Below, in pieces: positions 8,217 to 15,863 of a stretch of 64,000 bases of DNA. Source of the stretch: G963662265 sp963668545 (GTDB lineage: Bacteria > Spirochaetota > Spirochaetia > CADAEX01); NCBI GenBank assembly GCA_963668545.1, contig OY764868.1:3100001-3164000 (forward strand), given 5' to 3'. A program made the position numbers and the translations under genes. Positions within the stretch are counted from its first letter, which is position 1. The number at the start of each line of letters is the position of its first letter. Below the pieces are notes generated by a model, which was not told the origin of the DNA, searched no databases, and saw only the letters and a program-made list of their open reading frames with translations.

Positions 8217-9287
8217 TTATTTCTTTTTAGAAACAACCTTTCTTGGATCTTCAATGTAGAACTTAATCGCATATCCTGATCCGAAAAGTTTTTCTTTTTC
8301 TTTCCAGGCATCCTGCCATTCTTTAGGTGTTTTAGCCTGAGCACCAGCAAAACCAGCTCTTTCTGAAATTGATGGTACTGGCCTGTCAGCAGGTCCGTCA
8401 TACCATTCCTTAGGTGTAAGCTGTGAACCGAGGTAGTCAAAGCTTTCTCTTTCAAGCTCTTCAATAGCGTGAGCTGAAGCACCGAAAGCTCTTGTTACAG
8501 ACATTATACACCATGCAGCTTCAGGTGAGAAATCAAGATCCATCATTGCAGCTGTCATAGCACCGATAAGGTCAATATCAACATTACCAAGAGCAGCTTT
8601 AGCAGCTTTAACAACTTCTTTCATGAATGGAACATACTTGATGGTTTTTACTGCTGGAAGTTTTTTCTCAACATAGTCAAGAATTTTTCTTGCTGCAGGA
8701 TCTTTAAGGTATCTGTCGTTGATGCCGAAATGATCTTCTTTAGCACATTCTTTTACAAGAAGTGCAGCAGCATCTGCGATGCTCATACCATCTTCTTCAA
8801 CCATAGCATAGTATTTAGCAATCATCTTGCCTGTAGCATCGAAAGATGCGTAAGCATGACCGAAAGCAAGAACTGAACCACCACATGACTGTGTGATATA
8901 GTTTTTACCTCTTGCAATAGCTCTTGCAAGAAGAGCAGGGTTTGAAAGACCATCATCAAGCATGATAACAAGAAGGTAGTCAAGTACTTCTCTTTCCTCA
9001 ACAAAAGGAATTCTTGCCTGGTAGTCAACAAAAAGCATATCAGTCATTCCGTAACCAGCTTCTACGAACTCAGTTGTATCATAACCTCTGGAAACGATTC
9101 TGTGGATATTTTTGTATGCTACTTCAGAAACCCATTTAAACCCTTCTCTGCCATCTGGAGGAAGTGTTCCAACTTCTCTGTTTGAATAATCATATCTAAG
9201 TCTTGGATCGTTGAGAGTACCTTCAACTTTCCTTTTGACAAATTTCATCTGCGCGATTCTGTCATCAGAATGTTTTAAATTAGCCAT
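8217..9287 (-). CDS. Citrate synthase/citryl-CoA lyase-like protein, degenerate active site
   Basis: 356 residues of the citrate synthase superfamily, paralogous to its upstream neighbour: both share RGY, an EAGY segment, a YQ(A/G)RIP segment and a GFAP/DFSPEAAW segment. At the position of the first catalytic His region it reads GGSVLAFGHAY (His144). At the second, where citrate synthases have GxGHxxY..DPR, it reads HFGINDRYLKDPAAR, so the catalytic His is missing while the downstream DP is kept. This suggests a non-catalytic or differently catalytic partner in a hetero-oligomer. The start overlaps the end of the 298-residue gene by 13 bp, implying translational coupling. The N-terminus has an extra segment of about 60 residues, and the C-terminus ends in a basic tail. 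Function is inferred only at superfamily level. Confidence 0.75.
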   Translation of the reverse strand: MANLKHSDDRIAQMKFVKRKVEGTLNDPRLRYDYSNREVGTLPPDGREGFKWVSEVAYKNIHRIVSRGYDTTEFVEAGYGMTDMLFVDYQARIPFVEEREVLDYLLVIMLDDGLSNPALLARAIARGKNYITQSCGGSVLAFGHAYASFDATGKMIAKYYAMVEEDGMSIADAAALLVKECAKEDHFGINDRYLKDPAARKILDYVEKKLPAVKTIKYVPFMKEVVKAAKAALGNVDIDLIGAMTAAMMDLDFSPEAAWCIMSVTRAFGASAHAIEELERESFDYLGSQLTPKEWYDGPADRPVPSISERAGFAGAQAKTPKEWQDAWKEKEKLFGSGYAIKFYIEDPRKVVSKKK

Positions 9288-10171
9288 TTTCTGAATTCTC
9301 CTGATTCTAACTCTTTCTTAGCATATTCTGCTCTTTCTTCCTGAGAAGGAACAGCTCTGTCTTCCGGACCAATATACTTGATCATAGCAAGGTCAAGCAT
9401 CTGAACCATCGGCTCGTTTCTTGAAGCAGCCCATGCTCTACCTTTCTTGAGTGTGTAGAGAGCGTGTGCAGCACAGCTGTATCCTCGTACTGTACAGCCG
9501 AGAGCCCATGCAGCGTTAGGAGCAAATCCGATATCAGCAAGAGCTGTGTTACCGGCACCAACCATGTTTACAGCAACATAGCTTCTTCCTTCTTCTGCTC
9601 TTCTTGCATAGAATTTTTCTTCAAGAGCTCTCTGGAATCTGAGGTATACACCAGCTACTCCGAGTGCTTCCTGTGTAAGGTGAGTAGGTTCTGCTCGTGG
9701 GTCGCCGTCAAGGTGCTGTGGCTGTCCCATTCCCATTACTGCTCTTCCAGAATCCATGTATTCGTTAACACATTCAACAGCAACTTCTTCAGGAGTCTTA
9801 CCTTCATCAGCAGCTCTGTCGAGGTATTTTTTAAGCATGTAACCGTGCTGAGCTCCAGGTCCGTGAGCGCCGCCAAAAGTCATGATAGAAGCAGCAACAG
9901 CAGCCGGAAGCATTGGGTGCCCGTTTATTACAGCTATAGATGATACAGCTGAAGGTGACATTGAGTGTTCAAGGAATTCCCCAAGCTCATAGTCGAGCAT
10001 TCTTCTTTCGTTTTCTGAAGGAATTCTACCCTGGTAAAGGATAAACAATCCGTCAGCAAATGTGTAACCAGCTTCCGCAAGATCACTTACGTTATAACCT
10101 CTTAAAACAGTTTTTTCTTCTGTTTTATAAGAGATCATTGTTTTTCGCTGGATCAATGGTTTACGATCCAT
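9275..10171 (-). CDS. Citrate synthase/citryl-CoA lyase-like protein
   Basis: 298 residues, compact like the citryl-CoA lyase/ACLY C-terminal branch (about 260-300) rather than full citrate synthase (about 430). The first active-site region reads FGGAHGPGAQHG (His103, His109). The second reads GMGQPQHLDGDPRAE: the usual GxGH is GMGQ with a His three residues later (His153), and DPRA is kept. The Asp-containing region reads ALADIGFAPNAAW. Family chemistry is condensation or cleavage between an acyl-CoA and an oxo-acid. It is first in an operon with the 356-residue paralogue, under a promoter at 10264-10292. RBS AGGAGGAG lies 7 nt before the ATG. The substrate is unknown; simple assignment as citrate lyase beta or citrate synthase is not supported. 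Confidence 0.78.
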   Translation of the reverse strand: MDRKPLIQRKTMISYKTEEKTVLRGYNVSDLAEAGYTFADGLFILYQGRIPSENERRMLDYELGEFLEHSMSPSAVSSIAVINGHPMLPAAVAASIMTFGGAHGPGAQHGYMLKKYLDRAADEGKTPEEVAVECVNEYMDSGRAVMGMGQPQHLDGDPRAEPTHLTQEALGVAGVYLRFQRALEEKFYARRAEEGRSYVAVNMVGAGNTALADIGFAPNAAWALGCTVRGYSCAAHALYTLKKGRAWAASRNEPMVQMLDLAMIKYIGPEDRAVPSQEERAEYAKKELESGEFRKWLI

Positions 10172-10263
10172 TCTTTCTCCTCCTATAAAAGTCTAATACC
10201 TTTTACCAAATGTTTTTCAAGTTACGATATTCAGGTAATAATTAGCTTATTAAAGTCAACCAA

Positions 10264-10292
10264 AACTTAGTTTATTTCATGCATAAAGTCAA
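10264..10292 (-). promoter_or_regulatory. Sigma-70-type promoter for the citrate synthase-like pair
   Basis: On the minus strand, TTGACT (plus positions 10292-10287), a 17-bp spacer, and TAAGTT (10269-10264). Predicted start of transcription is near 10257, giving an 85-nt leader. The weak -10 box suits an activated promoter. Confidence 0.6.
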
Positions 10293-10310
10293 CTTATTTA
10301 TATTCATATC

Positions 10311-10333
10311 TTTGATAACTCAGAGTTATCAAA
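10311..10333. promoter_or_regulatory. Perfect 23-bp palindrome, LysR-type operator candidate
   Basis: Arms TTTGATAACTC and GAGTTATCAAA flank a single central A at 10322. The core ATAAC-N5-GTTAT contains the T-N11-A signature of LysR-type binding sites. The centre is about 65 bp upstream of the predicted transcription start for the lyase-like operon, the classic position of a LysR recognition site. No T run follows on the minus strand, so it is not a terminator for that strand. Confidence 0.65.
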
Positions 10334-10481
10334 AAGCCCTTTTTTAACCATAAATCTGTCATTTCAATCATTTTTACAGTTCGCAAAACATGAGAGGAAT
10401 TATTAAAAAAAACTGAATAACGCTGTTTTATAGCCCAAAACTGCAGATGATCTGGCCCCTGAACATACACGGAGCAGGCCT

Positions 10482-10528
10482 CCCGAACCTTAAGCCTGCA
10501 GATGCTTAAAACAACTGTACTGTTCGGG
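10482..10528. other. Nested inverted repeats in the citrate synthase upstream region
   Basis: Outer arms CCCGAAC (10482-10488) and GTTCGGG (10522-10528) enclose inner arms TTAAGC (10490-10495) and GCTTAA (10504-10509). The motif CTGCAGATG occurs both in the inner loop (10496) and upstream at 10441. It could be a structured leader of the citrate synthase mRNA or a protein-binding site; no known riboswitch is recognised. Confidence 0.45.
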
Positions 10529-10618
10529 GAATTTGTATTATCATTGGAAAATTATTAACATAACCAATATTCATGCAAATCTTAAACTTTTGTCAGGAAT
10601 TTCCAGGAGGCACCCTTT

Positions 10619-11959
10619 ATGACAGAATTTATTAAAACACTTGAAGAAAAAATTTCCAAAAGAGAGAGAATTGATCAGGCCCTTTACACAAAGTATCATG
10701 TAAAAAGGGGTCTCAGAAACAGGGATGAATCAGGGGTACTTGTAGGGCTTACTGAAATCGGAGATGTACACGGATATATTTTTGATGAGGGGGAAAGGGT
10801 TCCTGATGAGGGAAGACTCCTTTACAGAGGTGTCAATATAAATGAGATTGTCACAAATATAATATCTGAAAACAGAACAGGTTTTGAGGAAACTGCTTTT
10901 TTTCTTATTTTCGGTGATTTTCCAACTTCATCGGAACTGGAAAATTTCAATGAACTTCTGGATTCATTCAGATATCTCCCTGACGGATTTGCAGAAGATA
11001 TGATAATGCGTGCTCCAAGCCGGGATATAATGAACAAGCTGGCCAGAAGTGTCCTTGTTTCCTATTCCTACGACAGCAAGGCAGATGATATAAGCATAGA
11101 AAATGTAACAAGACAGTGTCTTGAACTTATTGCAAGGCTTCCTACAATGGCAGCTTACGGCTACCAGGCAAAATCCCACTATCATGACGGGAAAAGTCTC
11201 TATATACACAGACCTAAAAAGGGAATAGGAACAGCAGGAAACCTGCTTCACCTTATAAGGCCGGACAGCCAGTATACAGAACTTGAAAAACAGGTCCTTG
11301 ATCTTGCCCTGATCCTCCATGCAGAACATGGAGGCGGTAACAACTCAACGTTCACAAACCATGTTGTCACATCAACAAACACTGATACATATTCAGCAAT
11401 TGCAGCGGCTCTCTGTTCAATGAAAGGGCCGAGACACGGTGGAGCAAACAAAAAAGCACTCAGGATGATGGACAATATAATGGAAAATGTCAGTGACTGG
11501 AATGATGATGATGAAATAGTTTCATACCTCGGAAAAATCCTCAGAAAAGAGGTTTTTGACAAGGCAGGCCTTGTTTACGGCTACGGGCATGCGATCTATA
11601 CAAAATCAGACCCAAGGGCTGTTCTCCTGAAACAGAAAGCAAGAGAACTTGCAGCAGCAAAAGGGATGGAAAAGGAATTCAACCTCTATATGAGTGTGGA
11701 AAAACTTACCTCTGCAGCTCTATTAAAGGAAAGGGGTTTTGAAAAGGTAATCTCAGCCAATGTTGATTTTTACTCCGGATTTGTCTATAGAATGCTTAAT
11801 ATTCCCACTGCCCTTTATACACCAATATTTGCAATAGCAAGAATGGCCGGATGGTCAGCACACAGGCTGGAGGAACTTGTAAGCGGAGGAAGAATTATAA
11901 GACCGGCATATAAAAATGTATCAAAGAAAAGAAGTTACGTGCCAATTTCAGAAAGATAA
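10619..11959 (+). CDS. Citrate synthase (canonical)
   Basis: 446 residues with all expected active-site elements. The first His lies in LHAEHGGGNNSTF and SMKGPRHGGANKKAL, the second in YGYGHAIYTKSDPRAVLL, and the Asp in NVDFYSGFVYRML. It catalyses acetyl-CoA + oxaloacetate to citrate. The slightly extended form with an N-terminal insert resembles citrate synthases of clostridia and other anaerobes. Type Si versus Re is not an issue, since Re-citrate synthases belong to a different family. It is transcribed away from the two divergent lyase-like paralogues and has AGGAGG 8 nt before the ATG. A chemoreceptor gene starts only 39 bp after its stop with no terminator between, so the two may share a transcript. 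Confidence 0.9.
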   Translation: MTEFIKTLEEKISKRERIDQALYTKYHVKRGLRNRDESGVLVGLTEIGDVHGYIFDEGERVPDEGRLLYRGVNINEIVTNIISENRTGFEETAFFLIFGDFPTSSELENFNELLDSFRYLPDGFAEDMIMRAPSRDIMNKLARSVLVSYSYDSKADDISIENVTRQCLELIARLPTMAAYGYQAKSHYHDGKSLYIHRPKKGIGTAGNLLHLIRPDSQYTELEKQVLDLALILHAEHGGGNNSTFTNHVVTSTNTDTYSAIAAALCSMKGPRHGGANKKALRMMDNIMENVSDWNDDDEIVSYLGKILRKEVFDKAGLVYGYGHAIYTKSDPRAVLLKQKARELAAAKGMEKEFNLYMSVEKLTSAALLKERGFEKVISANVDFYSGFVYRMLNIPTALYTPIFAIARMAGWSAHRLEELVSGGRIIRPAYKNVSKKRSYVPISER

Positions 11960-11998
11960 GTTACAATATAAGATCTTTTTACAAGAGGGCTATTTTTC

Positions 11999-13795
11999 AT
12001 GAAAAAATCAAAATTCAGAACCTTTAAAAGCAGAATACTCCTGAGCTGCTCTTTACTTCTGCTTATATTCATCATCTCGCTGTCATTCATGCTTTATACA
12101 AACAAAAGAAATTTAAAAACTATCAATTATATTACAGAACAGCTTGTTCCTGTTACAGTTAACCTTCTTGAAATTCAGAAGGAAATTCAGGGAATAGAAC
12201 TTAATTACTACAGTGCTGCACTGTCAAAAGACACAGAAATACTTTTTTCAGCAGAAAAGGAGACCACAGATACCCTGACAAAAATGCTTCAGACAGCAGA
12301 CAGCCTTGTGGGAACTGCTTTCAGCGATATTGCTGATTATTTTTACGCTTCAACAACAATGTACCAGAAGTTCTTCGATGAAGGAACAATTATGGCTGAA
12401 GCATATATCAACAGAGGGACAAGTTACGGAAACACATACAGAAAAATGAGCTTTGCCCCGCTGTCTCAGAGACTTCAGGAAGAGATAGATACAATATCTG
12501 TAAAAATAAAAAAAGCACTTGATGAAAAAATACATGAAGCTGACCAACTACAGAAAATGTCACAGAATATAACATTCATCCTGATTGGAATGAGTATCCT
12601 GTTATCCGTGTTCATATCAATCAGGATTGCAAACTCACTCTCGAAACCTATCAGCCTCATAATAAAGTCAACCTCGAAAATTGCGGAAGGGGACCTCACA
12701 TATGTTCCGGACTATAAAAAGAATGATGAAATAGGCAAGTTCTCTTCCAATTTCAAGATTGCAATCGACAACCTCAAGAAGCTGATCTTCGAAGTTAAGG
12801 ATGCTTCAGGAAATACCGTTAAGATCAGCGAACGGGTAATCAATTCAGCCAACAGAACATCAGAGGATATACTCAACATATCAGACCTTCTCTCCACTGT
12901 TGAAGACCAGTTCAAGGAACTATCTCTATCAATAGGGACAACATCTGAATCTTCAGAAATTATCAGCAGAAACATAAGCAGCCTGACAAACCAGATTGAA
13001 GACCAGGCGACAGCAGTGACACAGACTTCAACTGCACTTGAAGAGCTTTCTGCAACAATAAACAATGTCTCAGTGATTGCTTCCAGGAACCAGAAAGAAA
13101 CACAGACCCTCCTTGAAACAGCAGAAGAGGGAGGGGAAAGGATTGACCAGACCAAGACAATTGTTTCAGACATATCAAAGCATGCATCAGACATGAATGA
13201 AATACTTGAAATTATAAACGGGATTGCCAGCCAGACCAACCTTCTTGCAATGAATGCATCTATCGAGGCTGCCCATGCAGGTGAATACGGCAAGGGTTTT
13301 GCAGTAGTTGCAGATGAAATCATGAAACTTGCTGAATCAACCAGCGACAATTCAAACAAGATAAGCTCACTCCTGACCATTATCATAGACAAGATAAAGA
13401 CTGCAGAATCATCCTCAAGCGAAAGCAGGGACACATTCCAGAACATCAATGAAAAGATGCACAGGTTTATAAACGCATTCTCAGAGATAGCTGCCAACAT
13501 GAACGAAATGTCGGCGGGAACAGGGGAGATAACAGAGTCATCACTGAACCTTTCAAGAATTACAAGGGAAATAGAAGATAGCGCCCTCGATACAAACAGG
13601 AGGACAATGAGCATAGGACAGATCCTTCAGGACCTCAAATCCAATGAGAGGATGACAGAAGAAGCCATAGGAAAGATCAACACAGTAACACATAAGATAA
13701 AGGATTCCATGGATATGCTGATTGAACAGACAAAGAACAATGATATTTTCATCAAGAAACTTGACAATGAAATAAACAAGTTCAAGCTTTCATAG
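11999..13795 (+). CDS. Methyl-accepting chemotaxis protein (intact copy)
   Basis: 598 residues. TM1 is at about 13-33, then a periplasmic helical sensor of about 155 residues (four-helix-bundle type), TM2 at about 190-210, and a HAMP domain (NSLSKPISLIIKSTSKIAEG). The long cytoplasmic coiled-coil hairpin has its tip in GIASQTNLLAMNASIEAAHA, followed by YGKGFAVVADEIMKLAEST. It controls CheA kinase with CheW. The 3' two thirds of the gene (from 12605) plus its terminator are duplicated almost exactly in the next gene. The sensor is diverged from that copy, so the two would detect different ligands. It lies close behind citrate synthase, but a functional link is not shown. Confidence 0.95.
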   Translation: MKKSKFRTFKSRILLSCSLLLLIFIISLSFMLYTNKRNLKTINYITEQLVPVTVNLLEIQKEIQGIELNYYSAALSKDTEILFSAEKETTDTLTKMLQTADSLVGTAFSDIADYFYASTTMYQKFFDEGTIMAEAYINRGTSYGNTYRKMSFAPLSQRLQEEIDTISVKIKKALDEKIHEADQLQKMSQNITFILIGMSILLSVFISIRIANSLSKPISLIIKSTSKIAEGDLTYVPDYKKNDEIGKFSSNFKIAIDNLKKLIFEVKDASGNTVKISERVINSANRTSEDILNISDLLSTVEDQFKELSLSIGTTSESSEIISRNISSLTNQIEDQATAVTQTSTALEELSATINNVSVIASRNQKETQTLLETAEEGGERIDQTKTIVSDISKHASDMNEILEIINGIASQTNLLAMNASIEAAHAGEYGKGFAVVADEIMKLAESTSDNSNKISSLLTIIIDKIKTAESSSSESRDTFQNINEKMHRFINAFSEIAANMNEMSAGTGEITESSLNLSRITREIEDSALDTNRRTMSIGQILQDLKSNERMTEEAIGKINTVTHKIKDSMDMLIEQTKNNDIFIKKLDNEINKFKLS

Positions 13796-13857
13796 AATCC
13801 ACAACTACATACTGCTCAGATATGAAACTCCGGGTACTGTTCCCGGAGTTTTTTTAT
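12605..13857 (+). repeat. Long direct repeat, copy 1 (chemoreceptor signalling half plus terminator)
   Basis: 1253 bp from the end of TM2 coding sequence to the T run of the terminator match 14585-15848. Reading the two side by side gives only about seven substitutions plus one 11-bp insertion in copy 2. Similarity drops sharply upstream of 12605, within TM2. Confidence 0.95.
13826..13855 (+). terminator. Terminator of chemoreceptor 1
   Basis: Stem AACTCCGGG / CCCGGAGTT with a 7-nt loop and seven T residues. It is duplicated exactly at 15817-15846. Confidence 0.9.
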
Positions 13858-13978
13858 GAATATCCATAGTAGGATAATCATATAATCAGTATAAATTAAT
13901 TTCATATAAAATTAATTCTGTGCCAATTTCAACAAATAGTGTAAAATATTAAACAATTTACATCCAGGAGAGGACAAT

Positions 13979-15786
13979 ATGATTAAGGCCGATTTCAAAT
14001 CAATTAAGAGCAAAATCCTTACAGGCTGCATTTCACTCATACTTATTTTCATGATTTCCCTGTCATTCATGCTTTATACAAACAAAAGAAATATCAGGAC
14101 AATAGACTACATAACAGAAAAACTCGTCCCTGTTACAATCAACCTGATGGATATTCAGAAAGATATCAAGGAAATAGAGCTTCTTTTTTACAGTGCGTCT
14201 CTTTCACATGAAAAAATATGGCTTGAGACATCAGAAAATGTTTTTTCCAATCTGTCAGAAAAAATGAAATATGCAGGAAAGAAACTCCAGGATTCAGAAT
14301 TTTCCGATATTTCATCCTACTTTGTTTCTTCCAAAGATGTATATGAAACATACTACAATGAAGGAATGAAAATGGCCATGGCCTATATTGAAAAAGGGGA
14401 TTATCACGGCAACAGTTACAGAAGGATGGCTTTTGCTCCCCTCTCCATAAGACTTCAAAGCGAAATAGATACAATTGCAATGAAACTGAAAGACAGCCTG
14501 GATCTTCAGATAAAAAGGGCTGAAAAACTTCAGGAACTTTCCCAGAAAATAATTTTAATACTTGTCATCCTCAGCACTGTTCTTTCCGTGTTCATATCAA
14601 TCAGGATTGCAAACTCACTCTCGAAACCGATCAGCCTCATAATAAAGTCAACCTCGAAAATTGCGGAAGGGGACCTCACATATGTTCCGGACTATAAAAA
14701 GAATGATGAAATAGGCAAGTTCTCTTCCAATTTCAAGATTGCAATCGACAACCTCAGGAAGCTGATCTTCGAAGTAAAGGATGCTTCAGGAAATACCGTT
14801 AAGATCAGCGAACGGGTAATCAATTCAGCCAACAGAACATCAGAGGATATACTCAACATATCAGACCTTCTCTCCACTGTTGAAGACCAGTTCAAGGAAC
14901 TATCTCTATCAATAGGGACAACATCTGAATCTTCAGAAATTATCAGCAGAAACATAAGCAGCCTGACAAACCAGATTGAAGACCAGGCGACAGCAGTGAC
15001 ACAGACTTCAACTGCACTTGAAGAGCTTTCTGCAACAATAAACAATGTCTCAGTGATTGCTTCCAGGAACCAGAAAGAGACACAGACACTCCTTGAAACA
15101 GCAGATTGACCAGACCAGAGGGAGGGGAAAGGATTGACCAGACCAAGACAATTGTTTCAGACATATCAAAGCATGCATCAGACATGAATGAAATACTTGA
15201 AATTATAAACGGAATTGCCAGCCAGACCAACCTTCTTGCAATGAATGCATCTATCGAGGCTGCCCATGCAGGTGAATACGGCAAGGGTTTTGCAGTAGTT
15301 GCAGATGAAATCATGAAACTTGCTGAATCAACCAGCGACAATTCAAACAAGATAAGCTCACTCCTGACCATTATCATAGACAAGATAAAGACTGCAGAAT
15401 CATCCTCAAGCGAAAGCAGGGACACATTCCAGAACATCAATGAAAAGATGCACAGGTTTATAAACGCATTCTCAGAGATAGCTGCCAACATGAACGAAAT
15501 GTCGGCGGGAACAGGGGAGATAACAGAGTCATCACTGAACCTTTCAAGAATTACAAGGGAAATAGAAGATAGCGCCCTCGATACAAACAAGAGGACAATG
15601 AGCATAGGACAGATCCTTCAGGACCTCAAATCCAATGAGAGGATGACAGAAGAAGCCATAGGAAAGATCAACACAGTAACACATAAGATAAAGGATTCCA
15701 TGGATATGCTGATTGAACAGACAAAGAACAATGATATTTTCATCAAGAAACTTGACAATGAAATAAACAAGTTCAAGCTTTCATAG
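13979..15786 (+). pseudogene. Methyl-accepting chemotaxis protein, second copy, frameshifted
   Basis: The N-terminal frame 13979-15109 codes TM1 (about 13-33), a periplasmic sensor diverged from copy 1, TM2, HAMP and the start of the signalling helix. It ends in QTLLETAD at a TGA. The rest of the signalling domain (tip and C-terminal helix, from about 15117) continues in another frame to 15786. The cause is an 11-bp insertion, TTGACCAGACC at 15106-15116, absent from the otherwise near-identical copy 1. It duplicates the same 11 bases found at 15134-15144. The truncated product lacks the CheA/CheW-contacting tip, so it should not signal. A TTG at 15106 could in theory restart translation, but that fragment has no membrane anchor. 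RBS AGGAGAGG precedes the ATG. Confidence 0.9.
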
Positions 15787-15848
15787 AATCCACAACTACA
15801 TACTGCTCAGATATGAAACTCCGGGTACTGTTCCCGGAGTTTTTTTAT
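14585..15848 (+). repeat. Long direct repeat, copy 2
   Basis: 1264 bp matching 12605-13857; the 11-bp length difference is exactly the insertion at 15106-15116. Confidence 0.95.
15817..15846 (+). terminator. Terminator of chemoreceptor 2
   Basis: Identical stem-loop and T run to 13826-13855. It lies between convergent genes. Confidence 0.9.
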
Positions 15849-15863
15849 TCATCACACAAACAG

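Larger units (their letters stand above)
10172..10618. promoter_or_regulatory. Divergent control region between the lyase-like operon and citrate synthase
   Basis: A 447-bp AT-rich gene-free stretch. It contains the minus-strand promoter (10264-10292), the 23-bp palindrome (10311-10333), two direct copies of TAAAGTCAAC at 10251 and 10284 (33 bp apart, about three helical turns), a nested hairpin at 10482-10528, and the citrate synthase RBS AGGAGG at 10605-10610. No ORF here looks real. Confidence 0.7.

Noticed and set aside
9464..9943. Plus-strand open frame of 159 codons opposite the 298-residue lyase-like gene
   Set aside because: Ser/Cys-rich composition typical of an antisense frame; the minus-strand gene has family motifs and an RBS.
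10311..10333. Fur box or plain terminator
   Set aside because: The spacing between TGATAA and TTATCA does not fit the Fur 7-1-7 arrangement, and no U tract follows on the minus strand, the strand of the nearest downstream operon.
12712..13614. Long minus-strand open frame of 300 codons inside chemoreceptor 1, also seen in copy 2
   Set aside because: Antisense shadow of a coiled-coil gene with biased codons; it reappears wherever the same sequence is duplicated and has no start signal.
13893..13917. AAATTAATTT-type palindromes before chemoreceptor 2 as an operator
   Set aside because: Short self-complementary A/T words are expected by chance in such AT-rich DNA; no supporting promoter arrangement was seen.
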